From the NCBI RefSeq assembly GCF_021869535.1, contig NW_026262701.1:7517501-7581500 (forward strand): a stretch of 64,000 bases of DNA, given 5' to 3'. The translations under genes and the position numbers were made by a program. A model generated the notes under the pieces. The model did no database searches. It was not told the origin of the DNA and saw only the letters and a program-made list of their open reading frames with translations. Shown here piece by piece: positions 47,763 to 60,000 of the stretch (its first letter is position 1; each line of letters starts with the position of its first letter). Origin of the DNA: Mytilus californianus (Eukaryota; Mollusca; Bivalvia; Mytilida; Mytilidae).

Positions 47763-49775
47763 TATATGTAGGACTCTAGAGTGCGATGGGGATGCTAAAG
47801 TATGATGGTCACGCTAAAGTGCGATGGTCTGCGCTAAAGTGCGATACCTCTATACCCTAAAGTATGATGGTCTGCGAAAGTTTAGACGTAAGAAACGTAG
47901 TTGGATTATGACATTAACAGTCGTTCATACAAACCAAAAATGAACATGCTGGAAGATAAATTAAGAATATTTGATTAACAACTTTTAAACCAAATGTCCA
48001 TGACTTAATTAATCTAAACCTAACCGTGCTTTTTCGGCTGAAGCAAATGTGTTTTTTTTTCGGGTGCTAGAAGGACTTGTATCCTGCAGTCGACCATTTT
48101 ACTATATAGATACAAAATAGTATACGCATAAGTTTCCTGTATCCTGCTTCTATTGGAATTGGAAGCGAACGGATACATTTAAATCATTGTTTACGTTGCA
48201 GTTTACTTTGTGGTCTCCATTAAAATATTGTGGATTTTATTGAAAATCAAAGTTGGTAAAATAAAGGTACATGTTTTCATGCGTAAATTATAAGTTGTCG
48301 GGTAAAACATTAGTTTGTACATTGTAGGAAAATATAACATGTATTTGTACTCGCTACGAAAAAGGAGAAAGCTCGGAGAACATCGCATTTCTCTCTCATT
48401 TAAATTAAAGTTTAAACAAATAAATGTTACATATACCGACAATGAACGAATTTTGTATTTGTAATTTACAATGACGACTGTAAGGGGAGGTGTTCACATT
48501 AGCGATAGACTGTGTGAAGGCAAGCTAACACCAATTATCCAAATATTAAATACGCCCGAATTGTTAAAAATTCGTAAGGGTTCCGCGGAACCCAGTGTCT
48601 CGCCTACTTTTGCTGTTAATCGCAGGCTCAACAAAAATGAGGAAAAAAATTAATAAAAATATTCCTCTCTATACTATCTTTTGATTGTAAGTAGCTTCTG
48701 TCCAAGTTTGGTAAAAATCCAGGATAGTTTATGAATCTAATAAATGTTTTAAAAACTTAAACTGCAGACTGTATGTAATGTTAACTGGAAGAAAAACAAA
48801 GTCCATTTATAAGAAAAATACGGAAAAAATCGAACAAAATTTTAACAAAATTTTCTTCTAGATACTAGCTTTTAATCATAAACAAGCTTCTGTCCAAGTT
48901 TGGTACAAATCCAGGATAGTTTAAGAAAGTTGTTAAAATTTTAAAAACTTTAACCACAGAGTGAATGTAATGTTAACTGGCAGAAAAACTAAGTCCAATT
49001 ATAAGTAAAATATGGGAAAAAATGGATTTTTTTTTTTACAAAATTTACTTCTGGATACTATCTTATGATCATAAACAAGCTTCTTTCCAAGTTTGGTAGA
49101 AATCCAGGATAGTTTAAGAAAGTTATTAAAATTTCAAAAACTTTAACCACAGAGTGAATGTAATGTTTCTTGGCAGAAAAACTAAGTCCATTTATAAGTA
49201 AAATACGGAAAAAATGGAATTTTTTTTTTACAAAATTTACTTTTGAATATTATCTTATGATCATAAACAAGCTTCTGTCCAAGTTTGGTAGAAATCCAGG
49301 TTAGTTTAAGAAAGTTATTAAAATTTCAAAAACTTTAACCACAGAGTGAATATTTGTGGACGCCGCCGACGACGACGACGCCGACGGAATGTAGGATCGC
49401 TATGTCTTGCTTTTTCGACAAAAGTCGAAGGCTCGACAAAAATTCATTTACAGGAAATATAGTATTTTGTGACACCTAAATTACCTTTTTGCAATTATTA
49501 CGTGGTTGGTCTTCTTAATTTAGAAACAATCACTTAAGCCTACCGGTACATTATAAAGCCTATCACGTATGTTATACCTTAGCATACTAGCTTTTGCAAA
49601 AAGACGTTTTTTTAACATCCATGTACTTTAACGTTTTAAGCCCTCTAACCTTATCCTTTTGGTCCATCGCACTTTAGCGTGATATACCATCGTACTTAAG
49701 CAAACAAACAACCATCGCACTTTAGCGTGACATCGCACTTTAGAGTACCATCGCACTTTAGAGTCCTACAATATA
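47763..49775. mobile_element. 2-kb element with TGTAGGACTCTA-type inverted ends
   Basis: The ends 'tgtaggactctagagtgcga' and, at the right, 'tcgcactttagagtcctaca' are near-perfect inverses. Inside each, several 'gctaaagtgcgatgg' units repeat in inverse orientation between the ends. It interrupts a family II unit: the flanks rejoin as 'ttttccatata' plus 'gttaattattcc', with TATA as probable duplicated target. No transposase: the 79 aa frame at 48,203-48,442 is featureless. It contains the nested family III element below. Confidence 0.75.
48578..49441 (+). mobile_element. Family III element nested in the 2-kb element
   Basis: Starts at a perfect 16-base palindrome GGGTTCCGCGGAACCC (48,578-48,593), followed by 'gtgtctcgcct' as in the element at 2,663. 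Four units of about 190 bp ('tctgtccaagtttggtaaaa') run to about 49,350. A GC-rich 'gacgccgccgacgacgacga' stretch follows, then a hairpin around 'ttcgacaaaagtcgaa' and 'ggctcgacaaaaatt'. The core units differ from those at 2,770-3,970, but both termini match. Confidence 0.7.
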
Positions 49776-50140
49776 GTTAATTATTCCAAGGATCATAATT
49801 CTTTTAAAAATATGGATCTGCACTGATTTTCAACCTTGTCCGAGACATTGCTTATATAAATCTTTGATATACATTTGATCAAAATCTGGAAAAATTGTGC
49901 ACATGAGAGCGCTTACACTGCAATTTTCCGTATAATTAATTATTCCAAGGGGCATAACTCATTTCAAAATAGTTGTTCCGCATTGATTTTCCAACTTGTC
50001 CAAGACATTGCTGATATAAAACAGGCAAAATCTGGCAAGAATTGTACATGTGAGAGCGCTCACAAGACCGGACGAACAGATGACCGGTATTTCTATGCCC
50101 CCTGCAATGCATCACGCAGGGACAAAAAAACTCATATTTC

Positions 50141-50405
50141 ACAGGATTAGCAAACAATAACCAATCATGCATACACAAATTTAATACTGAATGAGCAGTA
50201 TAATCTAGATCAGACTTGCAGAAAACATCAAATAACAAATTCAAACACATAAAATTTCCCAATCTACCATTCTACCAGCCATATTTTTAAATGCAGTAGG
50301 CAGGACACTCAAATGTTTTTTTTTTATCTATTAAATGTAAATTTATAATGTCAAACTGTTAAGTAAACTACTTGTACAAGTCAAATAAACCCAAATCATA
50401 TTTCA
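50141..50405. other. Non-coding gap before the SF3B3 3' end
   Basis: No feature recognised. Confidence 0.45.
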
Positions 50406-50409
50406 AGTT

Positions 50410-50415
50410 TTTATT
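50410..50415 (-). terminator. Candidate SF3B3 polyadenylation signal
   Basis: AATAAA on the minus strand, about 590 bases past the SF3B3 stop codon. The interval 50,416-51,000 would be the 3' UTR. It is AT-rich and free of the repeat families around it. Confidence 0.4.
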
Positions 50416-51000
50416 TACAATAAATACAATTTAATGTCAATGGTATTTACATGATTATGATAATGAAATAACATACACATGTTGACAAACCATATCATAT
50501 TTAATATAATAACTGATGTAATGACATTCAGATGGTCATGGTATTTATATTGCATATGACTTATTTTCATCACATGAAATAGTTGTAAGCCCTTGCAAGT
50601 GATGAAGGTTCTCATTAACAACAGCAGGAATTATAAAGTTGTCAGAATATAACCCAGTTAAATCTGAATATAACCCAATTTAATCTGAAGATTAATTATG
50701 AAATAAACCGTTTATGTAATATTAACAGTAAGCAATTTTGTAATTAATGAAGAAGAATAATTCCCTTATTTGGCTTTCAAGTAGCCATTTAAGTCAATTT
50801 CTACAAGAATCATTGTCTTTTGCACAAATTGACTTAGTCACAATACAGCTGCCATATATACATAATAACACTTATCATTAACAAACACTTCCCAAAGACT
50901 GTGGAAATATAAAACTTATTCAAATTCTAATTAAGAGAATGTTTGACTTTGCACAAGAATTTCCCAATCATCTTCCTGCTTTAATGTTTTTGTTCCTAAA

Positions 51001-54000
51001 TTAGAATGCAAATCTTGTCCTTATGTCTTCTAGCTTCTTTGATACCTACAAATAAAAATAAAAGATAAGTCTGATATCCAAAGTGTTCCCAAACTCTATT
51101 GATAATTAGATATATGCCTGAAAAACCTTTTCAAACAATTTATCTTGTAATAATCAACAGATACCGGTAATAGGATATTTTTCCAACTATTTTTATTAAA
51201 AATTTACTTTACATGTGTAATCATAAATAAAATGCTCCGCTGGGGCGCAGCTTGATACGACCGCAGAGGTCGAACCCTGAACAGTTGGGGCAAGTATGGA
51301 CACAACATTCAAGCTTGATACAGCACTGAACATGCTGAATTTGGATTGTAATTAAATATTTGACACAGCATAGGTTTCTGACACAGAACGAATGTGGTCT
51401 AAGAACTTAAATTTTTTTAATTTACCTATTCAAACCATATCATTATTATTTGTTTTTATATATAAATCAGAAATAACCAATTTAAAATGGAAAATTTTAA
51501 AGAAAAAAAATCCCCCCCCCCCAATTTTTTGAACCCCCTTATGATTCATCACCCCCAAACTCAATCCCAGCCTTCCCTTTGTGATATGGAACCTTGTAGT
51601 ATAATTTCATAAAGATCAATACACTAACACACAAGTTATTGTCATGAAACTAGAAAAATACTCGTTTTTTGCCCCTTTTTGGCCCTTAATTCCTAAAATT
51701 TGGAGGCAATTACCCCCAAAATCAATCCCAGCATTCCCTTTGTGATATAGAACCTTATGGTACAATTTCAGAGAGATCCATACACTTACACACAAGTTAT
51801 TGTCATGAAACTAGAAAAATGCTTGTTTTTTGCCCCTTTTTCCTAAAATTTGTGGAGGCAATTACCCCCAAAATCAATCCCAGCATTCCCTTTGTGATAT
51901 GGAACCTTGTGGTACAATGTCAGAGAGATCCATACAACACACAAGTTATGTCAGGAAGTTACAAAAATGCTTATTTTTGGCCCCTAATTCCTTAACTGTT
52001 GGTACCATAACCCCCAAAATCAATCCCCACCTTCCTTTTGTGGTATTGAACCTTATTGTACAATTTCATAGAGATCCATTCACTTAAACTAAAGTTAGAG
52101 TGCGAAAACCAATGTGTCTTTGGACGACCACGCCAACGTCATACCAATATACGACCACAAAATTTGTTTGCGGTCGTATAAAAATGTGGATCAGTTACAA
52201 AATTGTTATAATCAGTTTCTCAGTTGAAACACGGATTGTAATCTACATCATGTCCACATTCAACATGCTTAAGATGACCTGCATAAACAAATTCCAAGGA
52301 ACAAATGTCACATTCTATATAATTTTTTTCTATCTCGTTCTTAGTTATATTTCATTTAGATTTAGAAAGAACAGAAAATGACCCATTTTTCAAATGTTGA
52401 ACATATGGATCAGTTACAAATTGTTATAATCAGTTTCTCAGTTGAAACACGGATTGTAATCTACATCATGTCCACATTTTATATAAATTTGTCTCAATTA
52501 AGATGATCTTACATCATCTTCTATTTGTGATACAAAAGTGGATTTTAATTGACAAGCGAATATTCAACAATCAAAACACAGATGTTTCATGAATTTCCAT
52601 AAAGGTTGAAGTTGTTGATGTCAAAAAATATTTAAATTTCGGACAGAACCTTAACATTGACAATGCAAACAGTCTCTGATTATGTGTCATGAATGTCACA
52701 AGTAGGGCATATATTTGGTCATATGAAATATCTTTGTTAAGGTCATAATGCATCAGATTTACCAAAATTTTGATTTCAAAAGTCACAACGTCTTTTCCAA
52801 GTTTACATCACAATATGAATAGAAATGACTGATATAAAAGAATAGACTAGTGATCCCTGAATTTCAATAAAACAACTAACTTCAATTCTTCCTGTATAAT
52901 TATGTTCTTTCTCAATCTTTAGTTTTATTTCATTACAACAAAAAATGACTACATGTGGATCAGCTACAAATTGTTATAATCAGTTTCTCAGTTGAAACAC
53001 GGATTGTAATCTACATCATGTCCACTTTTTATATAAATTTGTCTCAATTAAGATGATCTTATTTAATCTTTTATTTGTGATACAAAAGTGGCTTATAACA
53101 CACAAACACACAACTTTTATATGACAAGCGAATATTCAACTATCAAAACATAGATGCTTAAGTTTAAAGTTTCATGTTATAGAAAGTTTTTGATGTAAAA
53201 AATACTTTATATATTTGGTTATATAAAACAGCTTTGTTAAGGTCATAATGCATCAGATTGACTACAAATTTGATTTCAACAGTCGCAAGTTTTTTTAAGT
53301 TCTTTTAATAATCTGAATAGAAATGACTGATATTAAAGAACAGATTTATTTTACATTTGCCATTTGGGGCCTTTTATTGCCGACTATGCGGTATGGGTTT
53401 TGCTCATTGTTGAAGGCTGTACGGTGACCCTTGCTGTTCGGTGTGAGCCAAGGCTCCGTGTTGAAGGCCGTACTTTGACCTATAATGGTTTACTTTTACA
53501 AATTGTGCCTTGGATGGAGAGTTCATACCACATCTTTTTATATAAAATTGAGAATGGAAATGGGGAATGTGTCAAAGAGACAACAACCCGACCATAGAGC
53601 AGACAACAGCGAGAAACTCCCGCACCCGGAGGCGTCCTTCAGCTGGCCCCTAAACAAATATGTATACTTGTTCAGTGATAATGGACGTCATACTAAACTC
53701 CAAATTATACACAAGAAACTAAAATTAAATCTATTTAGTTGTTAATTTCTATGTCATTTGGTCTCTAGTGGAGAGTTGTCTCATTGGCAATTATATCACA
53801 TCTTTTTTTTTTAATATTGTGATGCCTGAATTTTAATATAACCACTATTAAACTTCACTTCTTCCTGTATAACTATGTTCTTCCTCACTCTTGTTTTATT
53901 TCATTCAATCAGAAAATGGACCATTTTTCAAACAACAAACATGTGGATCAGTTACAAATTGTTATAATCAGATTTTCAGTTGAAACACGGATTGTAATCT

Positions 54001-57000
54001 ACATCATGTCCACATTCGATATAAATTTTTCTTCTTTTAGTTTGATCTTTGATCTTTTATTTCCGATACAAAAGTGGTTTATTACACACACAAGTTAAAA
54101 TGACGAGCAAATATTCGGCAATCAAAACATAGATGCTCAAGTTTAAAGTTTCATGTTAAAGAAAGTTTTTGATGTAAAAAATACTTTAAATTTCTGACAG
54201 CACCTTAATATTGACAATGCAAACAGTCTCTGATTATGTGTCATGAATGTCACAAGTAGGGCATATATTTGGTCATATAAAACAGCTTAGTCAAGGTTAT
54301 AATGCATCAGATTTACTACAATTTTGATTTCAACAGTCAAGATTTTTTTAATGCTCTTATAGCAGTCTGAATAGAAATGACTGATATACCATTAAAAGGC
54401 TTGTATAGTCCGCGGTTTTATTCTCCAAAATTGACCCTGACAGCAGGGGTGCGGACTGTAGAGTACAATAAGCAAGAAATAAGAGAGAAAATTTCAATTT
54501 CGCGATGTGGTTTGTTTATGTTCCGCCATGTTTGTTATTGACATTGAAGAGGACGCTCTTATCATTTTTCAAACCAATAATTTTACTCAATCCATATTAT
54601 TAAGTTATTTTTATTCAATATCAAATTAATACTGATAAATTTAAAAATTAAATGCTTCATTACAAAATTCTTGTTTCTTTTCAATGCATTGCTAAATATA
54701 AACTGGTATCTGCTTGAATGAAATCGTACAAATAAGTAAAATAAGACAACCGTAAACCAGCTTACGATGTGTAAACTACAAAACGTAATCGGTTATTATT
54801 CGTTCCGTTTTGGTGTTTCCTATTGACAAATATCTTTTGTAATAGCTTAAGACCCTTCAAACATTAATGTGATAGATATATTAAACACTGTTTTACATAA
54901 GGAGGGAACTGTTTTACTTTCAAAGTCGTATTATAGTGATATCTATTATGAACGGATTTCGACTCTCACCAGGTTTTTTCATCTTTTACACGTGCTTTTC
55001 AAACTTCCGGTTTAAACATACACAAGTTTCTAAATTGTTTTTTGTGTTATTTAGACTTATTTTAACCAGCATGAAGTGTTTTAGAACCATTTACAAGCAG
55101 TTTCAGCTTCTGTTTGGTGATGGAAAATAGGTTTTTCCAAGAAAATACCGCAAACGACCATACAGGATTTAAAATTACCATTAGACCTTTTCTAACAGTT
55201 ACAAAAAGTTTTTTTACCTGAAATTATGTGGGGAGAAGGGGGTGCGGACTATGTGCCAGTGCGAACTATACAAGCCTGATTACAGTAAAAGAATAGACTT
55301 GTTTAACATTTGTCATTTCGGGGCCTTTTATAGACGACTATATGGTATGGATTTTGCTTATTGTTGGAAGGAAAAATGGTGACCGTCAGTTTTAATTTCT
55401 ATGTCATTTGGTCTCTGGTGGAGAGTTGTCTCATTGATAATTATACCACATCTTTTTATTTTTATATTGTGAAGCCTGAATTTTAATATAACCACTATTA
55501 AACTTCACTTCTTCCTGTATAACTATGTTCTTCCTCACTCTTGTTTTATTTCATTCAATCAGAAAATGGACCATTTTTCAAACAACGAACATGTGGATCA
55601 GTTACAAATTGTTATAATCAGATTTTCAGTTGAAACACGGATTGTAATCTACATCATGTCCACATTTGATATAAATTTTTCTTCTTTTAGTTTGATCTTT
55701 GATCTTTTATTTCCAATACAAAAGTGGTTTAACACACCCACAAGTTTAAATAACGAGCAAATATAACAATCAAAACATAGATGCTCAAGTTTAATGGTTA
55801 TGAGTGTCGATTAGTTAGCAAAATACAGAGAAATAGATGGTATCTGTAAATGTATCCTAAAACTCCATGAAGGTTTGATAAAGTTATTGATGTCTAAAAA
55901 ACTAACTCAGACAATATCCAGGTTTAAAAACATTTGAAACAATATATTTTCAAAATTTTCCCTCGGATGCTATCTCTTAATAATGAAAAAAAAATTTTCC
56001 AATGAAATTCTATGAAGGTTAGAAAAAATTCTTGCCCAATTTTTTTATTATTTCAGACTGTATCTCAGTGTTCATGATGCCAACAAAGAAAATTAAGATT
56101 GCAACATCTAACCTAGTGAGGCAAACAATTTTCATTTGAAATAGCTTCATTAAGGTCATTATACATCAAATTTCCTTTGATTTCAACAGTGACATGTTTT
56201 TTTTAAAAGTTCTTGTAACAATCTGAATAGAAATGTCTAATTTAAAGAAAAAGACTGTTGATACCTTAAGTTCAATATACCATTTTGTACAATGATTTTC
56301 TATCTCTCATTCTTATGTTCATTGTATAACATAGAACCGAAAGCAACCACATTTTTCAAATAATGAACCTGTGGATCAGCTACAAATTGTTATAATCAGT
56401 TTCTCAGTTGAAACACGGATTGTAATCTACATCATGTCCACTTTTTATATAAATTTGTCTCAATTAAGATGATCTTATTTCATCATCTATTTGTGATACA
56501 AAGTGGCTTATAACACACACAAACACACAACTTTTATATGACAAGCAAATATTGAACAATCAAAACATAGATACTCAAGTTTATAGTTTCATGTTAAGGA
56601 AAGTTTCTGATGTAAAAATACTTTAAATTTCTGACAGCACCTTAATATTGACAATGCAAACAGTCTCTGATTATGTGTCATGAATGTCACAAGTAGGGCA
56701 TATATTTGGTCATATAAAAAAGCTTAGTCAAGGTTATAATGCATCAGATTTACTACAATTTTGATTTCAACAGTCAAGATTTTTTTAATGCTCTTATAGC
56801 AGTCTGAATAGAAATGACTGATATAAAAGAATAGACTTCTTTAACATTTGTCATTTCGGGGCCTTTTATAGACGACTATATGGTATGGGTTTTGCTTATT
56901 GTTGAAGGATAAATGGTGACCGTCAGTTTTAATTTCTATGTCATTTGGTCTCTGGTGGAGAGTTGTCTCATTGATAATTATACCACATCTTTTTATTTTT

Positions 57001-60000
57001 ATATTGTGAAGCCTGAATTTTAATATAACCACTATTAAACTTCACTTCTTCCTGTATAACTATGTTCTTCCTCACTCTTGTTTTATTTCATTCAATCAGA
57101 AAATGGACCATTTTTCAAACAACGAACATGTGGATCAGTTACAAATTGTTATAATCAGATTTTCAGTTGAAACACGGATTGTAATCTACATCATGTCCAC
57201 ATTTACATAATTCATTTTAGATTTATCTTACATCATCTTTTGTTTGTGATACAAAGGTATCTTATAACACACACACAACTTTGATAAGACCAGCACACAT
57301 ACACTAATTACAAAATATGTGATAAATCTTTTTATCCTCATTACTTCTAGAATGGGTACCAAAAAGGTAATAATAATGTCATTATTGTTCTCAATATTCA
57401 AGAATATAGTTACCTCACTAGGTGTTCTATCTAACTCTTCTGCCACACCCTTCTGTTTACCAGGATCCATAGAATTAAACATTTCACACAGGTCTCCATC
57501 AATGATACTCTACAAAGATCAAAAGAATACTTAATACTATTGGAATGATCAGATTATTTAATGCTCCTGATATGATCGAGGAATACTTCATATATGGTTC
57601 TGGTCTTGCCTGAATAAAATGTACATGATTTATATAAGGCCAAGAAATATATGTAGCTTGTATGAACATTTAATATTTCAATTCAATGTAAAAATAAATT
57701 TTTTAACAAAACCATAGTGTCTTGTTTTGTGAGTATAAATATCATACTGCCCACCGATGGCCCTTAATTGGAACATTAAATATTCTTATTCTTATTCTAT
57801 TCCTAAAATGATAAAAAATAATACTAAATATACCTGAAAGTTTAAGGTCATATTTGATTTTTGTTAAATTGTATTGTCATAAATCAGGTTGTTAGTTTTC
57901 TCATTTGAATTGTTTCACATTTTGCCATATCAGGGCCTTTTTTAGTAGACAATACTATTTGGGTATTGATAATTGTTGGAAGGCTGTTTGGTGCCTGTTT
58001 GTTTTTTACATCCAAGTCATTTTGACTCTGGTGGATAGTTATCTCCTTGGCAATTATACCACATCCCATTATTTTCCTTACTAAGGACTACTATAACAAA
58101 CTCCAGATTATTTATACTAGTTAGTATTACCTTTATAGGAAAGTAATATGATCTAAATGATAGATGGTCTCTCCCACACAGAGGAGGATTCTCTGATCTC
58201 ATGTACATCTCTAGATGCTGGAAGAAATCTTGGTCCTGAAAAGTATATATAATTTATTAATTATACATGGAACTACGGTTGAACTTTGTTTTTGACCTCT
58301 CTAACATTTTTATATGCAAGACATTATTGCCAGAAATTAGATTTTAACAGTCAGTCAGTTAAAAACACATATTTCAAAAAACTTTTTTTCATAGCTTGAG
58401 TTTGGTTTAAGAATAAGTTTCAATTTAAAATTTTACCCACCAAGTAAATTTCTATAGAATGAATAGTTACTTGCCTCATGTGAAGTAAATGGTACCAGCA
58501 TACCAATACCCCCAGATAGCGTGGTGTAGACTAGAGACTCAGAACCTCCAGGGATTAGGGTGGCTTTCTGTAGAGATGTTACTATTTCTCCTATATGAAA
58601 ATTCATTACTATATCAACCTACAATGAAACAAATCGTGAATGAATCATTTAAAAAAAAAAGGCAACAGGCAAATTGAGAAGTAGACAGACAGATGTCTTC
58701 ATGTTTTACAATTAGCATAAATGTTACAAATAATACCAAACTGAATTGGTAAATGCTTAAAGTAACTTTAATACATAATTATTGAAATTTGTCTTTAAAG
58801 TAAACTGAAATTACAGTATACCTTTTGTGATGCACCACTCAGTAGACCTCTATCCCATAATGCCTTGTTTCCTGTTGGATCTTCATCAACATCATCACTG
58901 ATATCTTCTGGCAGACGAACCTGTAGATAACAAAAGCAGTTTAATAATAAATGCCTGGCATATACAACAATATTCTTTTTCAAGTACTTTATACATGTAT
59001 ATTTCAATACCAAATGCAAGCCTTTCTTTCAAAGGTGTTTCAGCACAGGCAGAATTCTTCAATAATTCTGTACTGGTTTATAAATTCAGTAAAGTTTGCT
59101 AAAACTAGGAATCATTTCTCTGACTTAAATAGCCTAAGTTTTTAAATGTTTTATTTAGAATTCAGATGAGTTCTTTTTATGTTTAGTTTTTCTGCTGAAA
59201 TAATTTGTTCATACATGCTTACAATTTCTGTTTGTTTGTAAAATGCCAGATGTATCTACGACTTTTAAGTAACTGAAAATCATGATCACAAACCAGTAGA
59301 CAATTTGCATACAGCTTATATGGAAATTATCAGACATTACAAATACCTTACTATAGCTAAATGGACTGAAGTGATTTTTTTCTTAAATACATGTTGGCCA
59401 TATTCTGTAGAATTTGCCAACAAAGCTAATTCATCCTTGAGTTATAATCCTTCCTTGTAAACAGAGATTTTTCAAATACCATGTTGTTTACATAAAATAT
59501 ACCATCACATGCATAACACAACATATAAGAAAATCATTTCAGATAGCATCACAAAAACCAGGATTATAAAAGGCCACAGGCAGAACACTGTAGTTGTGAA
59601 TAAGAGGAGATGTATGTATACCAAAAAAAACCTTATAGTCATCATCATTCTTAGGCTGTCAACTTACCACCGTAATATTTCCAAATTTATCTGCTCCCGC
59701 TACTGTATTATAATCTAACATACACGAAGCAGTAATCCATCTAGGATTTGTATCATCGGAGAATATAATTAACTGATTTTCTTGTCTTTTGTAACGGATA
59801 AAATGAAAACTGTCCTGAATGTCTGACACAACAATACGACTTCCTGTGACGTGAATTCCTATCACAAAGTTTGGGATATGCTAAAAAATAAAAGATCTCT
59901 ATTAGAATTTCATAGATTAACCTACATAGTCAGTGTTGACATACTTTTACTACTTAAGTTAAATAAAATGCTTCGCTGGGCGCAGCTTGATACGACCGCA

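Larger units (their letters stand above)
46915..50131 (+). repeat. Family II units, split by a 2-kb insertion
   Basis: Units at about 46,915-47,080, 47,610-47,762, 49,776-49,935 and 49,936-50,075 share 'tccaaggggcataactc', 'tttgatatacatttgat' and 'gagcgcttacaatgcaattt'. The family's 3' end is visible: 'gaccggacgaacagatgacc', a hairpin (CCCTGC 50,100-50,105 with GCAGGG 50,116-50,121) and 'acaaaaaaa'. 47,095-47,600 is non-coding and unassigned. Confidence 0.7.
52185..57260 (+). repeat. Local repeat array in the last SF3B3 intron
   Basis: A segment of about 75-100 bp ('tgtggatcagttacaaattg' to 'gtaatctacatcatgtccac') occurs seven times, at about 52,185, 52,405, 52,955, 53,940, 55,590, 56,371 and 57,126. 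Larger blocks of about 1.5-1.65 kb including R1 pieces are duplicated: 55,280-55,665 nearly equals 56,815-57,202, and 53,800-54,380 resembles both. The 60-66 aa frames at 53,916 and 55,566 are copies of one block, not genes. Confidence 0.75.

Noticed and set aside
53364..53745. Two overlapping 77-86 aa frames
   Set aside because: They fall in dispersed repeat R1, whose copies elsewhere in the window are broken.
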